Source of the DNA: Agromyces intestinalis
GTDB taxonomy: Bacteria > Actinomycetota > Actinomycetes > Actinomycetales > Microbacteriaceae
Length of the DNA: 64,000 bases
Assembly (NCBI RefSeq): GCF_008365295.1
Contig: NZ_CP043505.1
Location: 496,001-560,000, forward strand
Direction: 5' to 3'
Shown: piece after piece, positions 9,664 to 18,221 of the stretch
How positions within the stretch are numbered: position 1 is the stretch's first letter
How the letters are laid out: each line of letters begins with the position of its first letter
Position numbers and translations under genes: made by a program
The notes under the pieces: generated by a model
The model's database searches: none
Told to the model about the DNA's origin: nothing
Seen by the model: the letters and a program-made list of their open reading frames with translations, nothing else

Positions 9664-9695
9664 CGCGGCATCCGCTGAGCACTGCGGATGCCGCG
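9664..9695. terminator. 12-bp terminator hairpin built from GGCATCC/GGATGCC
   Basis: The arms CGCGGCATCCGC and GCGGATGCCGCG are perfectly complementary around an 8-nt loop, starting 9 bases after the thiolase stop. A further GGATGCC lies at 9711-9717. It is probably the thiolase terminator. Confidence 0.65.
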
Positions 9696-9730
9696 CATTT
9701 CGACGCGATCGGATGCCGCGCGGGCGGTGG

Positions 9731-9736
9731 CAGGAT
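9731..9736 (+). promoter_or_regulatory. -10 box of the LtrA-family gene, leaderless start
   Basis: CAGGAT ends 6 nt before the ATG at 9743, with no clear Shine-Dalgarno sequence. The spacing equals that at proS, ispG, plsC and ogt. Confidence 0.4.
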
Positions 9737-9742
9737 GTGCGC

Positions 9743-11002
9743 ATGACCGAGGCGCACCCGCCGCAGCACCATCGGCCGCGGCGCATGTCGGGCCGTGACC
9801 CGAGCGAGCCGCACCGCGCGTCGACCCCGCTCGAACTGCTCTTCGACCTGACCTTCGTGGTCGCGTTCAGCCAGGTCGGAACACAGGCGGCGCACCTGCT
9901 CGAGCTCGGGCACTGGGCGCCCGCGGTCGGCGCCTTCTCGTTCGCCGTGTTCGCGATCGCCTGGGCGTGGATCAACTACTCGTGGCTCGCGTCGGCGTAC
10001 GACAACGACGACGTCTGGTTCCGGCTCGCCACCATGCTGGCGATGGTGGGCGTGCTCGTGCTGGCCCTCGGCATCCCGCCGCTGTTCGCGTCGATCGACG
10101 CGGGCGTGCACGTCGACAACGGGCTCGTCGTCGCCGGCTACGTGATCATGCGCACGGCGACCATCGCCCTCTGGCTGCGGGTCGCGCACGACGATCCGGC
10201 GCACCGCGCGACGGCACTGACCTACGCCGCGGTGTACGGCGCGGCGCAGGTCGGCTGGGTGGTGCTCGCGATCGTCAACCTGCCCTTCGCACCGACGCTG
10301 GCGTTCGCGGTGTCGCTCATGGTCGTCGAGCTGGTGGGCACCGCGGTGGCCGAGCGTCGCGGCGCGACCCCGTGGCATCCGCACCACATCGCCGAGCGGT
10401 ACGGACTGCTGGTGATCATCACCCTCGGCGAGATCGTGCTCGGCACGATCCTCGCGATCTCGGCCGTCGTCGAGGAGGAGGGCTGGAGCCTCGACGCGAT
10501 CCTCGTCGCGTTCGGCGGCACCCTGCTGGTGTTCGGCCTGTGGTGGGTGTACTTCATGATGCCGTCGGGCACGGTGCTCGCCCGACGGCACCGCCTCGGG
10601 TTCACCTGGTCGGCGTTCGTGTGGGGCTACGGGCACTTCGTGATCTTCGGCGCGATCGCCGCGACGGGCGCCGGCCTGCACGTCGCCGCGAACTCGATCG
10701 AGGGGCTCGCGCACATCAGCGCGACCGCGGCGCTGCTCACCGTGGTGCTCCCGGTGGCGGTGTTCATCGGGGCGCTGTTCACGCTCCACTCGGTGCTGCT
10801 GCGGCAGTTCGATCCGTTCCAGCTGCTGCTGTTCGCGCTCGCGATCCTCGTGCTCGGCGCCGCGGTCGTCGCCGTGTCCGCCGGGCTCAGTCTCGCCGAG
10901 GGCATCGCTATCACGGCCTGCTCGCCGGTCGTCGTCGTGATCGGCTTCGAGTGGGTCGGATACCGCCATCAGGCGAGGGCGCTCGCGCGCGCCCTCGCCT
11001 GA
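9743..11002 (+). CDS. Low-temperature-requirement A (LtrA) family membrane protein
   Basis: 419 residues with about ten to eleven hydrophobic segments. The N-terminal cytoplasmic stretch carries the LtrA signature [36 protein letters not shown], in the middle of the chain, is also typical of the family. LtrA was named from a Listeria cold-growth mutant; its biochemical role is unknown. The start at 9743 follows a CAGGAT box by 6 nt and lacks a ribosome site. It is convergent with the small SHOCT-domain gene, 16 bases apart. Confidence 0.85.
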   Translation: MTEAHPPQHHRPRRMSGRDPSEPHRASTPLELLFDLTFVVAFSQVGTQAAHLLELGHWAPAVGAFSFAVFAIAWAWINYSWLASAYDNDDVWFRLATMLAMVGVLVLALGIPPLFASIDAGVHVDNGLVVAGYVIMRTATIALWLRVAHDDPAHRATALTYAAVYGAAQVGWVVLAIVNLPFAPTLAFAVSLMVVELVGTAVAERRGATPWHPHHIAERYGLLVIITLGEIVLGTILAISAVVEEEGWSLDAILVAFGGTLLVFGLWWVYFMMPSGTVLARRHRLGFTWSAFVWGYGHFVIFGAIAATGAGLHVAANSIEGLAHISATAALLTVVLPVAVFIGALFTLHSVLLRQFDPFQLLLFALAILVLGAAVVAVSAGLSLAEGIAITACSPVVVVIGFEWVGYRHQARALARALA

Positions 11003-11018
11003 CCCGCGACGGTTCGCC

Positions 11019-11318
11019 TCAGCCGTTCGGGCGGTTCGCGCGCAGCACCTCGAGCCGCGCCCGGTACTCCTGCTCGTCGATGTCGCCCTGCGCGAAACGC
11101 TCGGCGAGGGTCTGCTCGGCGTTGCGGCCGCGCGCCCACGGTGGCCCGTATGTGCCGTCCGCCGCCCACGCCGCGCGCCGCCAGCGGCGCCCGAGGAGGC
11201 TGAACAGCAGCACGAACACGAGGATCCAGAACAGTGGAATGAGCAAGAACACCCACCCGAATCCTGCGGCCCACGGCCCGGCATGGGCCGCGGCGAGGGC
11301 GGTGATGGTGGTCAGCAT
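11019..11318 (-). CDS. Small membrane protein with C-terminal SHOCT domain
   Basis: 99 residues. One or two hydrophobic segments (about 15-45, [19 protein letters not shown]) are followed by a basic stretch. The C-terminal SHOCT motif ([25 protein letters not shown] region) is a short oligomerisation/targeting module of unknown precise role. The ATG at 11318 is preceded by a GAAAGG ribosome site about 8 nt upstream; an in-frame ATG at 11348 has none. It lies downstream of a two-component system in the same orientation, separated by a hairpin, so it may be a weakly coupled target. Confidence 0.75.
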   Translation of the reverse strand: MLTTITALAAAHAGPWAAGFGWVFLLIPLFWILVFVLLFSLLGRRWRRAAWAADGTYGPPWARGRNAEQTLAERFAQGDIDEQEYRARLEVLRANRPNG

Positions 11319-11384
11319 GGGGTTCGCCTTTCGTCGTGCGACCCGCACGATCGGGCCGTCGCGAACGAGTCAAGCGATCGGATG

Positions 11385-11406
11385 CCCCGAGCGGATCCGC
11401 CCGGGG
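11385..11406. terminator. Near-perfect 22-bp palindrome after the response regulator gene
   Basis: CCCCG-a-GCGGATCCGC-c-CGGGG lies 43 bases after the response regulator stop and 66 bases before the SHOCT gene start. It is a stable stem with a single mismatch and probably terminates the two-component operon. Confidence 0.5.
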
Positions 11407-11448
11407 AAGACACTTCGGATGCTCCGGGGGGAGCAGGCGCCTCGGTCG

Positions 11449-12111
11449 CTACTGCCACCCCGGCGCGACGAGGCCCGTCTCGTACGCCGTCACGACGAGG
11501 TGCACGCGGTCGCGCGCGCCGAGCTTCTGCATGATGCGCGACACGTGGGTCTTCGCGGTCAGCGGACTCAGCACGAGCCGGGTCGCGATCTCGTCGTTCG
11601 TGAGTCCGAACCCCACCAGCTGCAGCACCTCGCGTTCGCGCTCAGTGAGCGGGTCGAGCACGCTCGGATCGGCGTGGTCGCGCAGCCCGACGGCCATGCG
11701 GTCGAGCAGCAGCTTCGTCGCTCCGGGCGAGAGCAGGGCCTCCCCCGCGGCGGCCACGCGCACCGCCCGGACGAGATCCTCGGGCTCGGTGTCCTTCACG
11801 AGGAACCCGCTCGCGCCGGCGCGAACCGCGCGGGCGACGTACTCGTCGAGCTCGAACGTGGTCACCACGACGACCCGCACATCGGCGAGCGACGGGTCGG
11901 CGGCGATGCGCTCGGTCGCCCACAGCCCGTCGCCGTCGGGCATGCGGATGTCCATGAGCACGACATCGACGGATGCTCCGCGCAGCCGTTCGAGCAGTTC
12001 GGTTCCGGTCGCCGCCTCGACGACCACCTCGATATCGGGCTCGGCATCGAGCAGGGCACGGAATCCCGCCCGCACGAGGTGCTGGTCGTCGGCCAGCGCG
12101 ACGCGGATCAC
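11449..12111 (-). CDS. NarL/LuxR-family response regulator
   Basis: 220 residues. A receiver domain (1-120) carries the acidic pair DD in VALADDQ, phospho-acceptor Asp in VVLMDIRMPDGDG, Thr in VVVTTF and Lys in FLVKDTEP. A LuxR-type DNA-binding helix-turn-helix follows (about 150-215, LTEREREVLQLVGFGLTNDEIA). The GTG start overlaps the histidine kinase stop as GTGA, so translation is coupled. It is the output half of the two-component pair; the target genes are unknown. Confidence 0.93.
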   Translation of the reverse strand: MIRVALADDQHLVRAGFRALLDAEPDIEVVVEAATGTELLERLRGASVDVVLMDIRMPDGDGLWATERIAADPSLADVRVVVVTTFELDEYVARAVRAGASGFLVKDTEPEDLVRAVRVAAAGEALLSPGATKLLLDRMAVGLRDHADPSVLDPLTEREREVLQLVGFGLTNDEIATRLVLSPLTAKTHVSRIMQKLGARDRVHLVVTAYETGLVAPGWQ

Positions 12112-13280
12112 GTCGCGCTCCACGGCAGCCGGGCGACGAGCCTCGTGCCGCCGCCGTCGCGGGCGGCCACCTCGACGGCGCCGCCGATGAGCGCGGCGCG
12201 CTCGCGCATGCCGAGGATGCCCGCACCCGGGGCATCCGTCGCATCCGCGATGCCGCGCCCGTCGTCCTCGACGGTCAGCACCAGCTCGCCGCCGTCGCGC
12301 TCGACCCGCACCGTGGCGCGGGTCGCGCCCGCGTGCCGCACGACGTTCGTGAGGGCCTCCTGCGCGATGCGGTAGGCGGCGAACTGCACGGCCCTGGCCG
12401 GCCGTTGCGCGGGAACGGAGTCGAGCCGGTCGTCGAGCGTGATCTCGAGGCCCGGCGAACGCACGCCGGCGACGAGCCGCGGCAGTTGGTCGAGCTCGGC
12501 CTGCGGTGCCAGCGGTGCCTCGCCGTCGCGGATCACGCCGAGCACGGTACGCACCTCGTCGAGCGCCGACTTCGATGTCTCCTTGACGGTCGCGAGCGCG
12601 GTGCGCGCCTGCTCGGGGTCGCGGTCGAAGAGGTGCAGTCCGACGCTCGCCTGCACGTGGATCTGCGACAGCGCGTGCCCGATCACGTCGTGCAGCTCGC
12701 GCGCGATGCGAATGCGCTCGCGCTCCTCGGCGCTCTGCCGTCGCTGCAACTGCTCGGCGCGGAACGCTGCAGCCCGCGCGCGACGCACGCGTACGAACCA
12801 TCCGATCGCGAAGCACACGGCGAGCGCGGCGCTGGCCGCGGCGATGCGGAAGGGATGCCACGACAGCCCGCTCATCGTGCCGAGAACGACGGCCGCGATC
12901 CAGCCGACGCCCGCGGACACCGCGGTCCACACGACCGCGCCGCGGGCGACCCCGAGAATGATCGCGAAGCCGAGCGCGACGTACGGCGGGCCGAGGTCCG
13001 GGGTGAGCATCAGGTCGGCGAGCGCGAGCGCCGTGACCACGGCGACGGTCGGCCCGGGCAGGCGACGCGAGGCGAGCAGGGCGAGCGGGCCGGCGACCGC
13101 GAGCGCGATCTGCAGCGCTGCGGCGCCGAGAGCCTCGCCCCGCCAGACGGCGATGCCGACGGCGGCCGGCACCTGCACCAGCAGCGCCACGACGACCGGC
13201 ACCCATACGACGACCGCGGTCGGCGGGCGGAACCCCCGCGGCCCCCGCGGCATCCACTCGGTCGACTCGGGTGCCGGCAT
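12108..13280 (-). CDS. NarL-type sensor histidine kinase
   Basis: 390 residues. Four to five membrane segments fill the first 160 residues, with no obvious extracellular sensor domain. A HisKA_3 dimerisation domain contains the phospho-acceptor His in ARELHDVIGHALSQ. A HATPase domain follows, with N-box NVVRHAGA and G-box DDGRGI ... GILGMRER. The ATG at 13280 lies 6 nt after a TACCAT box and lacks a ribosome site, so a leaderless start is likely. The short extracytoplasmic loops suggest intramembrane sensing of envelope stress, but this is inferred from architecture only. Confidence 0.9.
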   Translation of the reverse strand: MPAPESTEWMPRGPRGFRPPTAVVVWVPVVVALLVQVPAAVGIAVWRGEALGAAALQIALAVAGPLALLASRRLPGPTVAVVTALALADLMLTPDLGPPYVALGFAIILGVARGAVVWTAVSAGVGWIAAVVLGTMSGLSWHPFRIAAASAALAVCFAIGWFVRVRRARAAAFRAEQLQRRQSAEERERIRIARELHDVIGHALSQIHVQASVGLHLFDRDPEQARTALATVKETSKSALDEVRTVLGVIRDGEAPLAPQAELDQLPRLVAGVRSPGLEITLDDRLDSVPAQRPARAVQFAAYRIAQEALTNVVRHAGATRATVRVERDGGELVLTVEDDGRGIADATDAPGAGILGMRERAALIGGAVEVAARDGGGTRLVARLPWSAT

Positions 13281-13286
13281 CCCACG

Positions 13287-13292
13287 ATGGTA
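13287..13292 (-). promoter_or_regulatory. -10 box of the histidine kinase gene, leaderless start
   Basis: TACCAT on the minus strand ends 6 nt before the ATG at 13280. This supports that start over longer in-frame options. Confidence 0.45.
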
Positions 13293-13383
13293 GCCGCGCC
13301 CGCGCGGGCCCGCGTCGGCTCGTCGGAGTCCGCTCGAGTACTCCCCAGGGAGCATGCGCGTGGGGGTCGGCATCAGATCCGCA

Positions 13384-14709
13384 TCAGAACAGCGTGACCG
13401 GCTTCACGATGTCGGCGTAGATCAGCAGCGCGCTCATCGCGCCGAGCACGACGACCACCGCGAGGGTGACGGGCATCATCTTCGCGAGGTCGACGGGGCC
13501 GGGGTCGGGTCGGCGGGTGAGCTTCGCGAACCCGCGGCGAATCGCCTCCCAGAGGGCACCGGCGATGTGCCCGCCGTCGAGCGGCAGCAGCGGGATGAGG
13601 TTGAACACGAACAGCGCGATGTTGAGCGCCGCGAGGATGCCCACCAGGCCGGCCGCCTTGTCGGCGATCTCGAGCTGGTCGGCGGCGGCGACCTCGCCGG
13701 CCACGCGGCCCGCACCCACGATGCTCATGGGGCCGTTCGGGTCGCGCTCGCCCGGGCCGAACGCCGCGTTGGCGATGTCGATCAGGCGCTGCGGCAGGTT
13801 GATGATCACCCCGGCGACGCCGGCGGTCTGCTCGCCGACGGCCGGCAGCACCGCCGTGATCGGCTGCTGCACGCGCTGCACCGACGAGGTGATGCCCACG
13901 AACCCGGCCTGCACGGTCTGCGGGTCGCCCGAGGCATCCGTGATGATCTGGCCGCGATCATCGAGCGCGTACCGCTCACTGAGCATCGGCGTGACCTCGA
14001 GCGTGCGTTCGGCGCCGTCGCGCTCCACCACGACCGCGAGCGATTCGCCCGGGTGATCGCGGATGATCGCGGTCGATTGCTCCCACGTGGTGACGGGTTG
14101 GCCCTCGATCGAGACGATGCGGTCGCCGGGGCGGATGCCCGCCGCGGCACCGGGCGCCGCGGGATCACCCGGCTCGCAGGTCTGGCGCTCGCTCGTGGCC
14201 GGCAGTGCGCACTCGGACACCGCATCGACCGTGGTCGTGGTGCTGGGGATGCCGATGCCCATGAGCAGCACACCGAACAGCAGGATGCCGAGCACCAGGT
14301 TCATGAGCGGGCCGCCGAGCATCACGATGATGCGCTTCCACACCGGCAGCCGGTAGAAGGCGCGGTGCTCGTCGCCCGCGGTGATCGTCTCGGCGCTCGA
14401 GCTGCGCGCGTCCTGCACGAGTCCTCGGAAGAACCCGGTCGAGTCCTCCCTCGCCTGCTCGCCCTTCGCGGGTGGGAACATGCCGATCATCGAGATGTAG
14501 CCGCCGAGCGGGATGGCCTTCACGCCGTACTCGGTCTCGCCCCTGCGCTTCGACCACACCGTCGGGCCGAACCCGATCATGTACTGGGTGACCTTGACGC
14601 CGAAGCGCTTGGCCGGAACCAGGTGCCCGATCTCGTGCAGCGCGATGGACACGGCGATGCCGAGAGCGACGATCACGACGCCGAGCACGAACCAGAGCAC
14701 GGATTCCAC
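13384..14709 (-). CDS. Site-2 protease, M50 family (Rip1/RseP type)
   Basis: 441 residues, intramembrane zinc metalloprotease of regulated proteolysis. The HEIGH zinc motif is at H25-E26-H29 in the first membrane helix. A PDZ domain lies centrally (AAGIRPGDRIVSIEGQPV). The second ligand region is NLIPLLPLDGGH near residue 385. Such proteases cut anti-sigma factors and other membrane proteins. The GTG start follows a TACGCT box by 7 nt with no ribosome site. In many actinobacteria it sits between dxr and ispG, as here apart from inserted genes. Confidence 0.94.
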   Translation of the reverse strand: MESVLWFVLGVVIVALGIAVSIALHEIGHLVPAKRFGVKVTQYMIGFGPTVWSKRRGETEYGVKAIPLGGYISMIGMFPPAKGEQAREDSTGFFRGLVQDARSSSAETITAGDEHRAFYRLPVWKRIIVMLGGPLMNLVLGILLFGVLLMGIGIPSTTTTVDAVSECALPATSERQTCEPGDPAAPGAAAGIRPGDRIVSIEGQPVTTWEQSTAIIRDHPGESLAVVVERDGAERTLEVTPMLSERYALDDRGQIITDASGDPQTVQAGFVGITSSVQRVQQPITAVLPAVGEQTAGVAGVIINLPQRLIDIANAAFGPGERDPNGPMSIVGAGRVAGEVAAADQLEIADKAAGLVGILAALNIALFVFNLIPLLPLDGGHIAGALWEAIRRGFAKLTRRPDPGPVDLAKMMPVTLAVVVVLGAMSALLIYADIVKPVTLF

Positions 14710-14716
14710 GTCGGGA

Positions 14717-14722
14717 AGCGTA
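14717..14722 (-). promoter_or_regulatory. -10 box of the site-2 protease gene, leaderless start
   Basis: TACGCT on the minus strand lies 7 nt before the GTG at 14709. No Shine-Dalgarno sequence is present. Confidence 0.45.
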
Positions 14723-14774
14723 CTGCCGTTCGCTTTGAATCGCCTGTCGGTCGGCTGACCGCGGGCGCATCTGC

Positions 14775-14780
14775 CAGTCT
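14775..14780 (+). promoter_or_regulatory. -10 box of the orphan ABC ATPase gene, leaderless start
   Basis: CAGTCT ends 6 nt before the GTG at 14787. It is a weak match, but the spacing equals that of the other leaderless genes here. Confidence 0.35.
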
Positions 14781-14786
14781 GGGCGC

Positions 14787-15563
14787 GTGGCGATCATCGA
14801 AGTGCTCGGCCCCCGCAAGTCGTACGGTACGACCGTGGCTGTCGACGGCATCGACCTCGACGTCGCCGAGGGCGAGATCCTCGGGGTGCTGGGGCCGAAC
14901 GGGTCGGGCAAGACGACGACGGTCGAGTGCATCGCGGGCTTGCGCCGGCCCGATGCCGGCACGGTGCGGGTCGCCGGCGTCGATCCCGCCGTCGACCGTG
15001 AACGCATCACCCGACTCGTGGGAGTGCAGCTTCAGCAGGCCGGACTCCAGCCCAAGCTCACCGTGCGCGAGGCGGTCGCGTTGTACGCGTCGTTCTTCGA
15101 CCGGCCGCTCGACGGCGTGGCGCTCGCCGAGCGCCTGGGGCTCGCGCCGAAGCTCGGCGCGCGTTACGCCGACCTGTCAGGAGGGCAGCAGCAGCGGCTC
15201 GCCGTCGCGCTCGCACTGGTCGGCAGACCCCGCATCGCGCTCCTCGACGAGCTGAGCACCGGCCTCGACCCCCGCTCGCGGCGAGCGGTGTGGGAGGTGA
15301 TCGAACAGGCTCGCGACGACGGCGCGACCATCGTGCTCGTCACCCACAACACGGAGGAGGCCCGAAGGCTCTGCGACCGCGTCGCCGTGATCGACCGCGG
15401 CCGCATCACCGCGCTGGACACGCCCGAGGGCGTCATCAGCCGCACGGGTGAGCGCCGCCGGTCGGTGGCCCCGGGTCCGGCTAGGGTCGGGCGGATGCCT
15501 CGATGCGCGCGTTCGCCGCACGACGCGCGGAGGCCTCCGCCTCGGCGAGCGAGTCGACCGTGA
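14787..15563 (+). CDS. Orphan ABC transporter ATP-binding protein, probably 3'-truncated
   Basis: 258 residues, drug-exporter-type nucleotide-binding domain. Walker A is GPNGSGKTT, signature [12 protein letters not shown], Walker [13 protein letters not shown] and H-loop [10 protein letters not shown]. The recognisable domain ends near [15 protein letters not shown] (about residue 216). The rest ([13 protein letters not shown]...) is Arg/Pro-rich and its last 83 bases run antisense into the 3' end of dxr. No permease gene follows; such ATPases normally sit next to an ABC-2 permease. It could be a remnant, or act with a permease encoded elsewhere. Confidence 0.75.
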   Translation: MAIIEVLGPRKSYGTTVAVDGIDLDVAEGEILGVLGPNGSGKTTTVECIAGLRRPDAGTVRVAGVDPAVDRERITRLVGVQLQQAGLQPKLTVREAVALYASFFDRPLDGVALAERLGLAPKLGARYADLSGGQQQRLAVALALVGRPRIALLDELSTGLDPRSRRAVWEVIEQARDDGATIVLVTHNTEEARRLCDRVAVIDRGRITALDTPEGVISRTGERRRSVAPGPARVGRMPRCARSPHDARRPPPRRASRP

Positions 15564-16575
15564 GAGTGTCCGAGCCCGCCTCGTGCGCCTCGACGACCGC
15601 GCGGACGATGTCGAGGATCGCGGTGAATCCGATCCGTCCGGCGTGGAATGCCGCGACGGCCTCCTCGTTCGCGGCGTTGAACACGGCCGGGTATTCGCCG
15701 CCCGCGCGCCCGACCTGCTTCGCGAGGGCGACCGCGGGGAACGCGACCTCGTCGAGCGGCTCGAAGGTCCACGACTGCGCGGTCGTCCAGTCGAGCGGGC
15801 GGCCGACACCGGCCACCCGATGCGGCCAGTCGAGCCCGAGCGAGATCGGCAGGCGCATATCGGGCGGCGAGGCCTGGGCGATGGTCGACCCGTCGACGAA
15901 CTCGACCATCGAGTGCACGATCGACTGCGGATGCACGACCACGTCGATGCGGTCGTACGGCACCCCGAACAGCAGGTGCGCCTCGATCACCTCGAGGCCT
16001 TTGTTCACGAGCGTCGCCGAGTTCGTGGTGACCACGAGCCCCATGTCCCAGGTGGGGTGCGCGAGCGCCTCGGCGGGTGTCACACCGTCGAGGTCGTCGC
16101 GGCGACGCCCGCGGAACGGCCCGCCCGAGGCGGTCAGCACGAGCCGGCGCACCTCGGCGTCGGTACCCGACCGCAGCGCCTGCGCGAGCGCGGAGTGCTC
16201 GGAGTCGACCGGCACGATCTGCCCGGGTGCGGCCAGGCGGGTGACGAGGTCGCCGCCGACGATGAGCGACTCCTTGTTCGCGAGCGCGAGGGTGGTGCCG
16301 CGCTCGAGCGTCGCGAGCGTCGGCCCGAGGCCGACCGACCCGGTGATGCCGTTCAGCACGACGTCGGCGTCGACATCACGGACGAGCTGCTCGGCCTCGT
16401 CGACGCCGACCGCGACGTCGTCGACGTCGAACTCGGCGGCTTGCGCATCGAGCGTGGCGCGGTCGCTGCCGACCGCGAGCCCGACCACCTCGAACCGGCG
16501 GGGGTTCGCGCGGATGACCTCCAGCGCCTGGGTGCCGATGGAACCGGATGAGCCGAGAACGATGACGCGCTGCAC
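15481..16575 (-). CDS. dxr: 1-deoxy-D-xylulose 5-phosphate reductoisomerase
   Basis: Second enzyme of the MEP pathway, converting DXP to MEP with NADPH and a divalent metal. 364 residues. The N-terminal Rossmann motif is [15 protein letters not shown]. Metal and substrate-binding segments are [10 protein letters not shown] and [32 protein letters not shown] contains the catalytic-loop region. The GTG start lies 6 nt after a TACAGT box; GGAGG is too close to serve as a ribosome site. It shares the pathway with ispG downstream. Confidence 0.96.
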   Translation of the reverse strand: MQRVIVLGSSGSIGTQALEVIRANPRRFEVVGLAVGSDRATLDAQAAEFDVDDVAVGVDEAEQLVRDVDADVVLNGITGSVGLGPTLATLERGTTLALANKESLIVGGDLVTRLAAPGQIVPVDSEHSALAQALRSGTDAEVRRLVLTASGGPFRGRRRDDLDGVTPAEALAHPTWDMGLVVTTNSATLVNKGLEVIEAHLLFGVPYDRIDVVVHPQSIVHSMVEFVDGSTIAQASPPDMRLPISLGLDWPHRVAGVGRPLDWTTAQSWTFEPLDEVAFPAVALAKQVGRAGGEYPAVFNAANEEAVAAFHAGRIGFTAILDIVRAVVEAHEAGSDTLTVDSLAEAEASARRAANARIEASARP

Positions 16576-16581
16576 GCCTCC

Positions 16582-16587
16582 ACTGTA
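16582..16587 (-). promoter_or_regulatory. -10 box of dxr, leaderless start
   Basis: TACAGT on the minus strand ends 6 nt before the dxr GTG. The predicted transcript starts at the initiation codon. Confidence 0.5.
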
Positions 16588-16602
16588 TGGCCGGCCGACC
16601 GT

Positions 16603-17235
16603 TCAGGGCAGCACGGCGAGCGCCGCCACGGCGCCCGCACCGGGCACGACGAGGTCGTGGATGCGCACCTCGCCCCAGATCGCGCCGACCTCGGCGACGG
16701 GCCGTGCGATGCGCCCCGGTGCGCCGTCGGCCGTCGGGGCCGAGAGCGCGAGCGCCGACGGCTCGAGCAGCGCCGAGTGCCCGAGCGCGCGCAGCAGTGC
16801 CGACTTGCGCGCCCACAGCACCGCGCGTACCGACTCCCTGGCACCGGGTGGCGTCGAATCGATCGCATCGAGCTCGGAACGGTGGAACGCGGCATCCTCG
16901 ACCGCGCCGCCGACCTCGCCGGGAGCGAAGCCGATGCCGATCCGCACGCCGAGCGCGCTCGCGGCGACGAGCAGCGACCCGTGGGCCGCGGCGTCGCCGC
17001 GCCAGGGTACGCCGCCCGGCCCCGGCGGGTACTCGACCGCGGGGGCGCCGTGTCGGGAGCCGCACTCATCGCAGGCCCAGTCGAGTTCGATGTCGTCGGC
17101 CCGGATCCCCGAGCGGGCCGCGATCACGGCGGCGAGCGCCGCCTCGGCGGACGGGCGGCGACGCCCGGTGAACATCGCCGCCGTCACAAGCCCGTCCTCG
17201 AGGATGACGAGTTCGGCGTCGTCGAGCAGCCCCAT
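16603..17235 (-). CDS. 4'-phosphopantetheinyl transferase-like protein with degenerate active site
   Basis: 210 residues. The layout follows Sfp-type phosphopantetheinyl transferases: a Cys/Gly segment CDECGSRHGAP (about 60), the place of the GVDVE metal motif (here GIGFAP, about 100) and the WxxKEA motif (here WARKSALLRALG, about 135). The Mg-binding Asp and Glu of GVDVE and the Glu of KEA are all missing, so catalysis is unlikely. The ATG at 17235 is chosen for its GGAGG site 8 nt upstream, over an ATG at 17253. It lies just upstream of dxr in the same orientation. The family assignment is moderate. Confidence 0.6.
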   Translation of the reverse strand: MGLLDDAELVILEDGLVTAAMFTGRRRPSAEAALAAVIAARSGIRADDIELDWACDECGSRHGAPAVEYPPGPGGVPWRGDAAAHGSLLVAASALGVRIGIGFAPGEVGGAVEDAAFHRSELDAIDSTPPGARESVRAVLWARKSALLRALGHSALLEPSALALSAPTADGAPGRIARPVAEVGAIWGEVRIHDLVVPGAGAVAALAVLP

Positions 17236-17290
17236 ATCGTCATCCTCCCCCATCCCGGCGAATATGCCGTCGAATGCATGCCCCGCGACG

Positions 17291-17296
17291 TAGCGT
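17291..17296 (+). promoter_or_regulatory. -10 box of the acyltransferase gene, leaderless start
   Basis: TAGCGT ends 6 nt before the GTG at 17303. No Shine-Dalgarno sequence is visible. Confidence 0.45.
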
Positions 17297-17302
17297 CGAT
17301 CC

Positions 17303-18064
17303 GTGAGCGAGATCGAAGAGGACGCCGTTCCCGTCGCGCCGAAGCGTCCCGGCGCGCTCTACCATGGCGTCCGGCTCGTGCTGCGCCCGATCGTGCTGCT
17401 GCTGTACCGCCCGCGCATCGAGGGCACCAAGCTGGTGCCGAAGGATGGGCCGGTGATCTTCGCCTCGAACCACCTCTCGTTCGTCGACAGCATCGTGATC
17501 CCGTTGACCGCACCACGGCCCGTGCAGTTCCTCGCGAAGTCGCACTACTTCACCGGCCGAGGGCTGAAGGGCTGGATCTCGCGGACCTTCTTCCGCTCGA
17601 TCGGCGCGGTCAGCGTCGAACGCGGCGCCGGCAGCCAGGCCCAGGAGGCGCTCGACCAAGGTCGGCGGATCCTCGAGTCGGGCAGCGCCTTCGCGCTGTA
17701 CCCCGAGGGCACCCGATCGCTCGACGGCCGGCTCTACCGCGGCCGCACCGGGGTCGCGTGGCTGGCGCTCACGACCGGTGCCCGCGTCGTGCCGGTGGGG
17801 TTGATCGGCACCCAGGAGATCCAACCGGTCGGCGCGAAGCTGCCGCGCATCCGGCCGGTGACGGTGCGGTTCGGCGAACCGCTCGACCTCTCCGCGCACG
17901 GCTCGGCCGAGTCGGGGCGCGCCCGCCGCGCGGCGACCGACGAGATCATGGCCGCGATCCACGCACTCAGCGGACAGGAGCTCGCGGGCCGCTACAACGA
18001 GTCCCCGCCCGAAGGGGCGATCGCGAAGCTCGTCGACCGCGTCGTCCCCCGCGAACGCCTCTGA
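17303..18064 (+). CDS. 1-acyl-sn-glycerol-3-phosphate acyltransferase (PlsC-like)
   Basis: 253 residues of the PlsC acyltransferase family, which acylates lysophosphatidic acid or related lysolipids at the membrane. The catalytic NHLSFVDS (HxxxxD type) is near residue 57 and YPEGTRS near residue 134. PVGLIGTQEIQP and the C-terminal IHALSGQELAGRYN are typical of the actinobacterial group. A hydrophobic segment (VLRPIVLLLY) near the N-terminus may contact the membrane. The GTG start appears leaderless. The exact acyl acceptor is not certain because actinobacteria carry several paralogues. Confidence 0.88.
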   Translation: MSEIEEDAVPVAPKRPGALYHGVRLVLRPIVLLLYRPRIEGTKLVPKDGPVIFASNHLSFVDSIVIPLTAPRPVQFLAKSHYFTGRGLKGWISRTFFRSIGAVSVERGAGSQAQEALDQGRRILESGSAFALYPEGTRSLDGRLYRGRTGVAWLALTTGARVVPVGLIGTQEIQPVGAKLPRIRPVTVRFGEPLDLSAHGSAESGRARRAATDEIMAAIHALSGQELAGRYNESPPEGAIAKLVDRVVPRERL

Positions 18065-18208
18065 CCCCGACGAAGCCTTTTTCAGGATGCGCGGCCGTTT
18101 TCGCGCGTTTCTCAGGAGGAAGTGCGGCGTGTCGCGGCCCCGGGCGCCGAAACGCCTGAAAAGCGCATCGGGACGGGGAACTCCCAGCGCTGCCCCGCGT
18201 CGAACCGA

Positions 18209-18214
18209 TAGGGT
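18209..18214 (+). promoter_or_regulatory. -10 box of the lipoprotein gene
   Basis: TAGGGT ends 7 nt before the ATG at 18222, with no ribosome site, a further leaderless-type arrangement. Upstream, TTTTTCAGG (18078-18086) and TTTCTCAGG (18108-18116) face CCTGAAAAG (18155-18163). Confidence 0.4.
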
Positions 18215-18221
18215 CGCGGCG

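Noticed and set aside
8348..11284. Upstream extension of the scoA frame (over 900 codons)
   Set aside because: It lies antisense to the thiolase and LtrA-family genes, and scoA has an ideal ribosome site at 8347.
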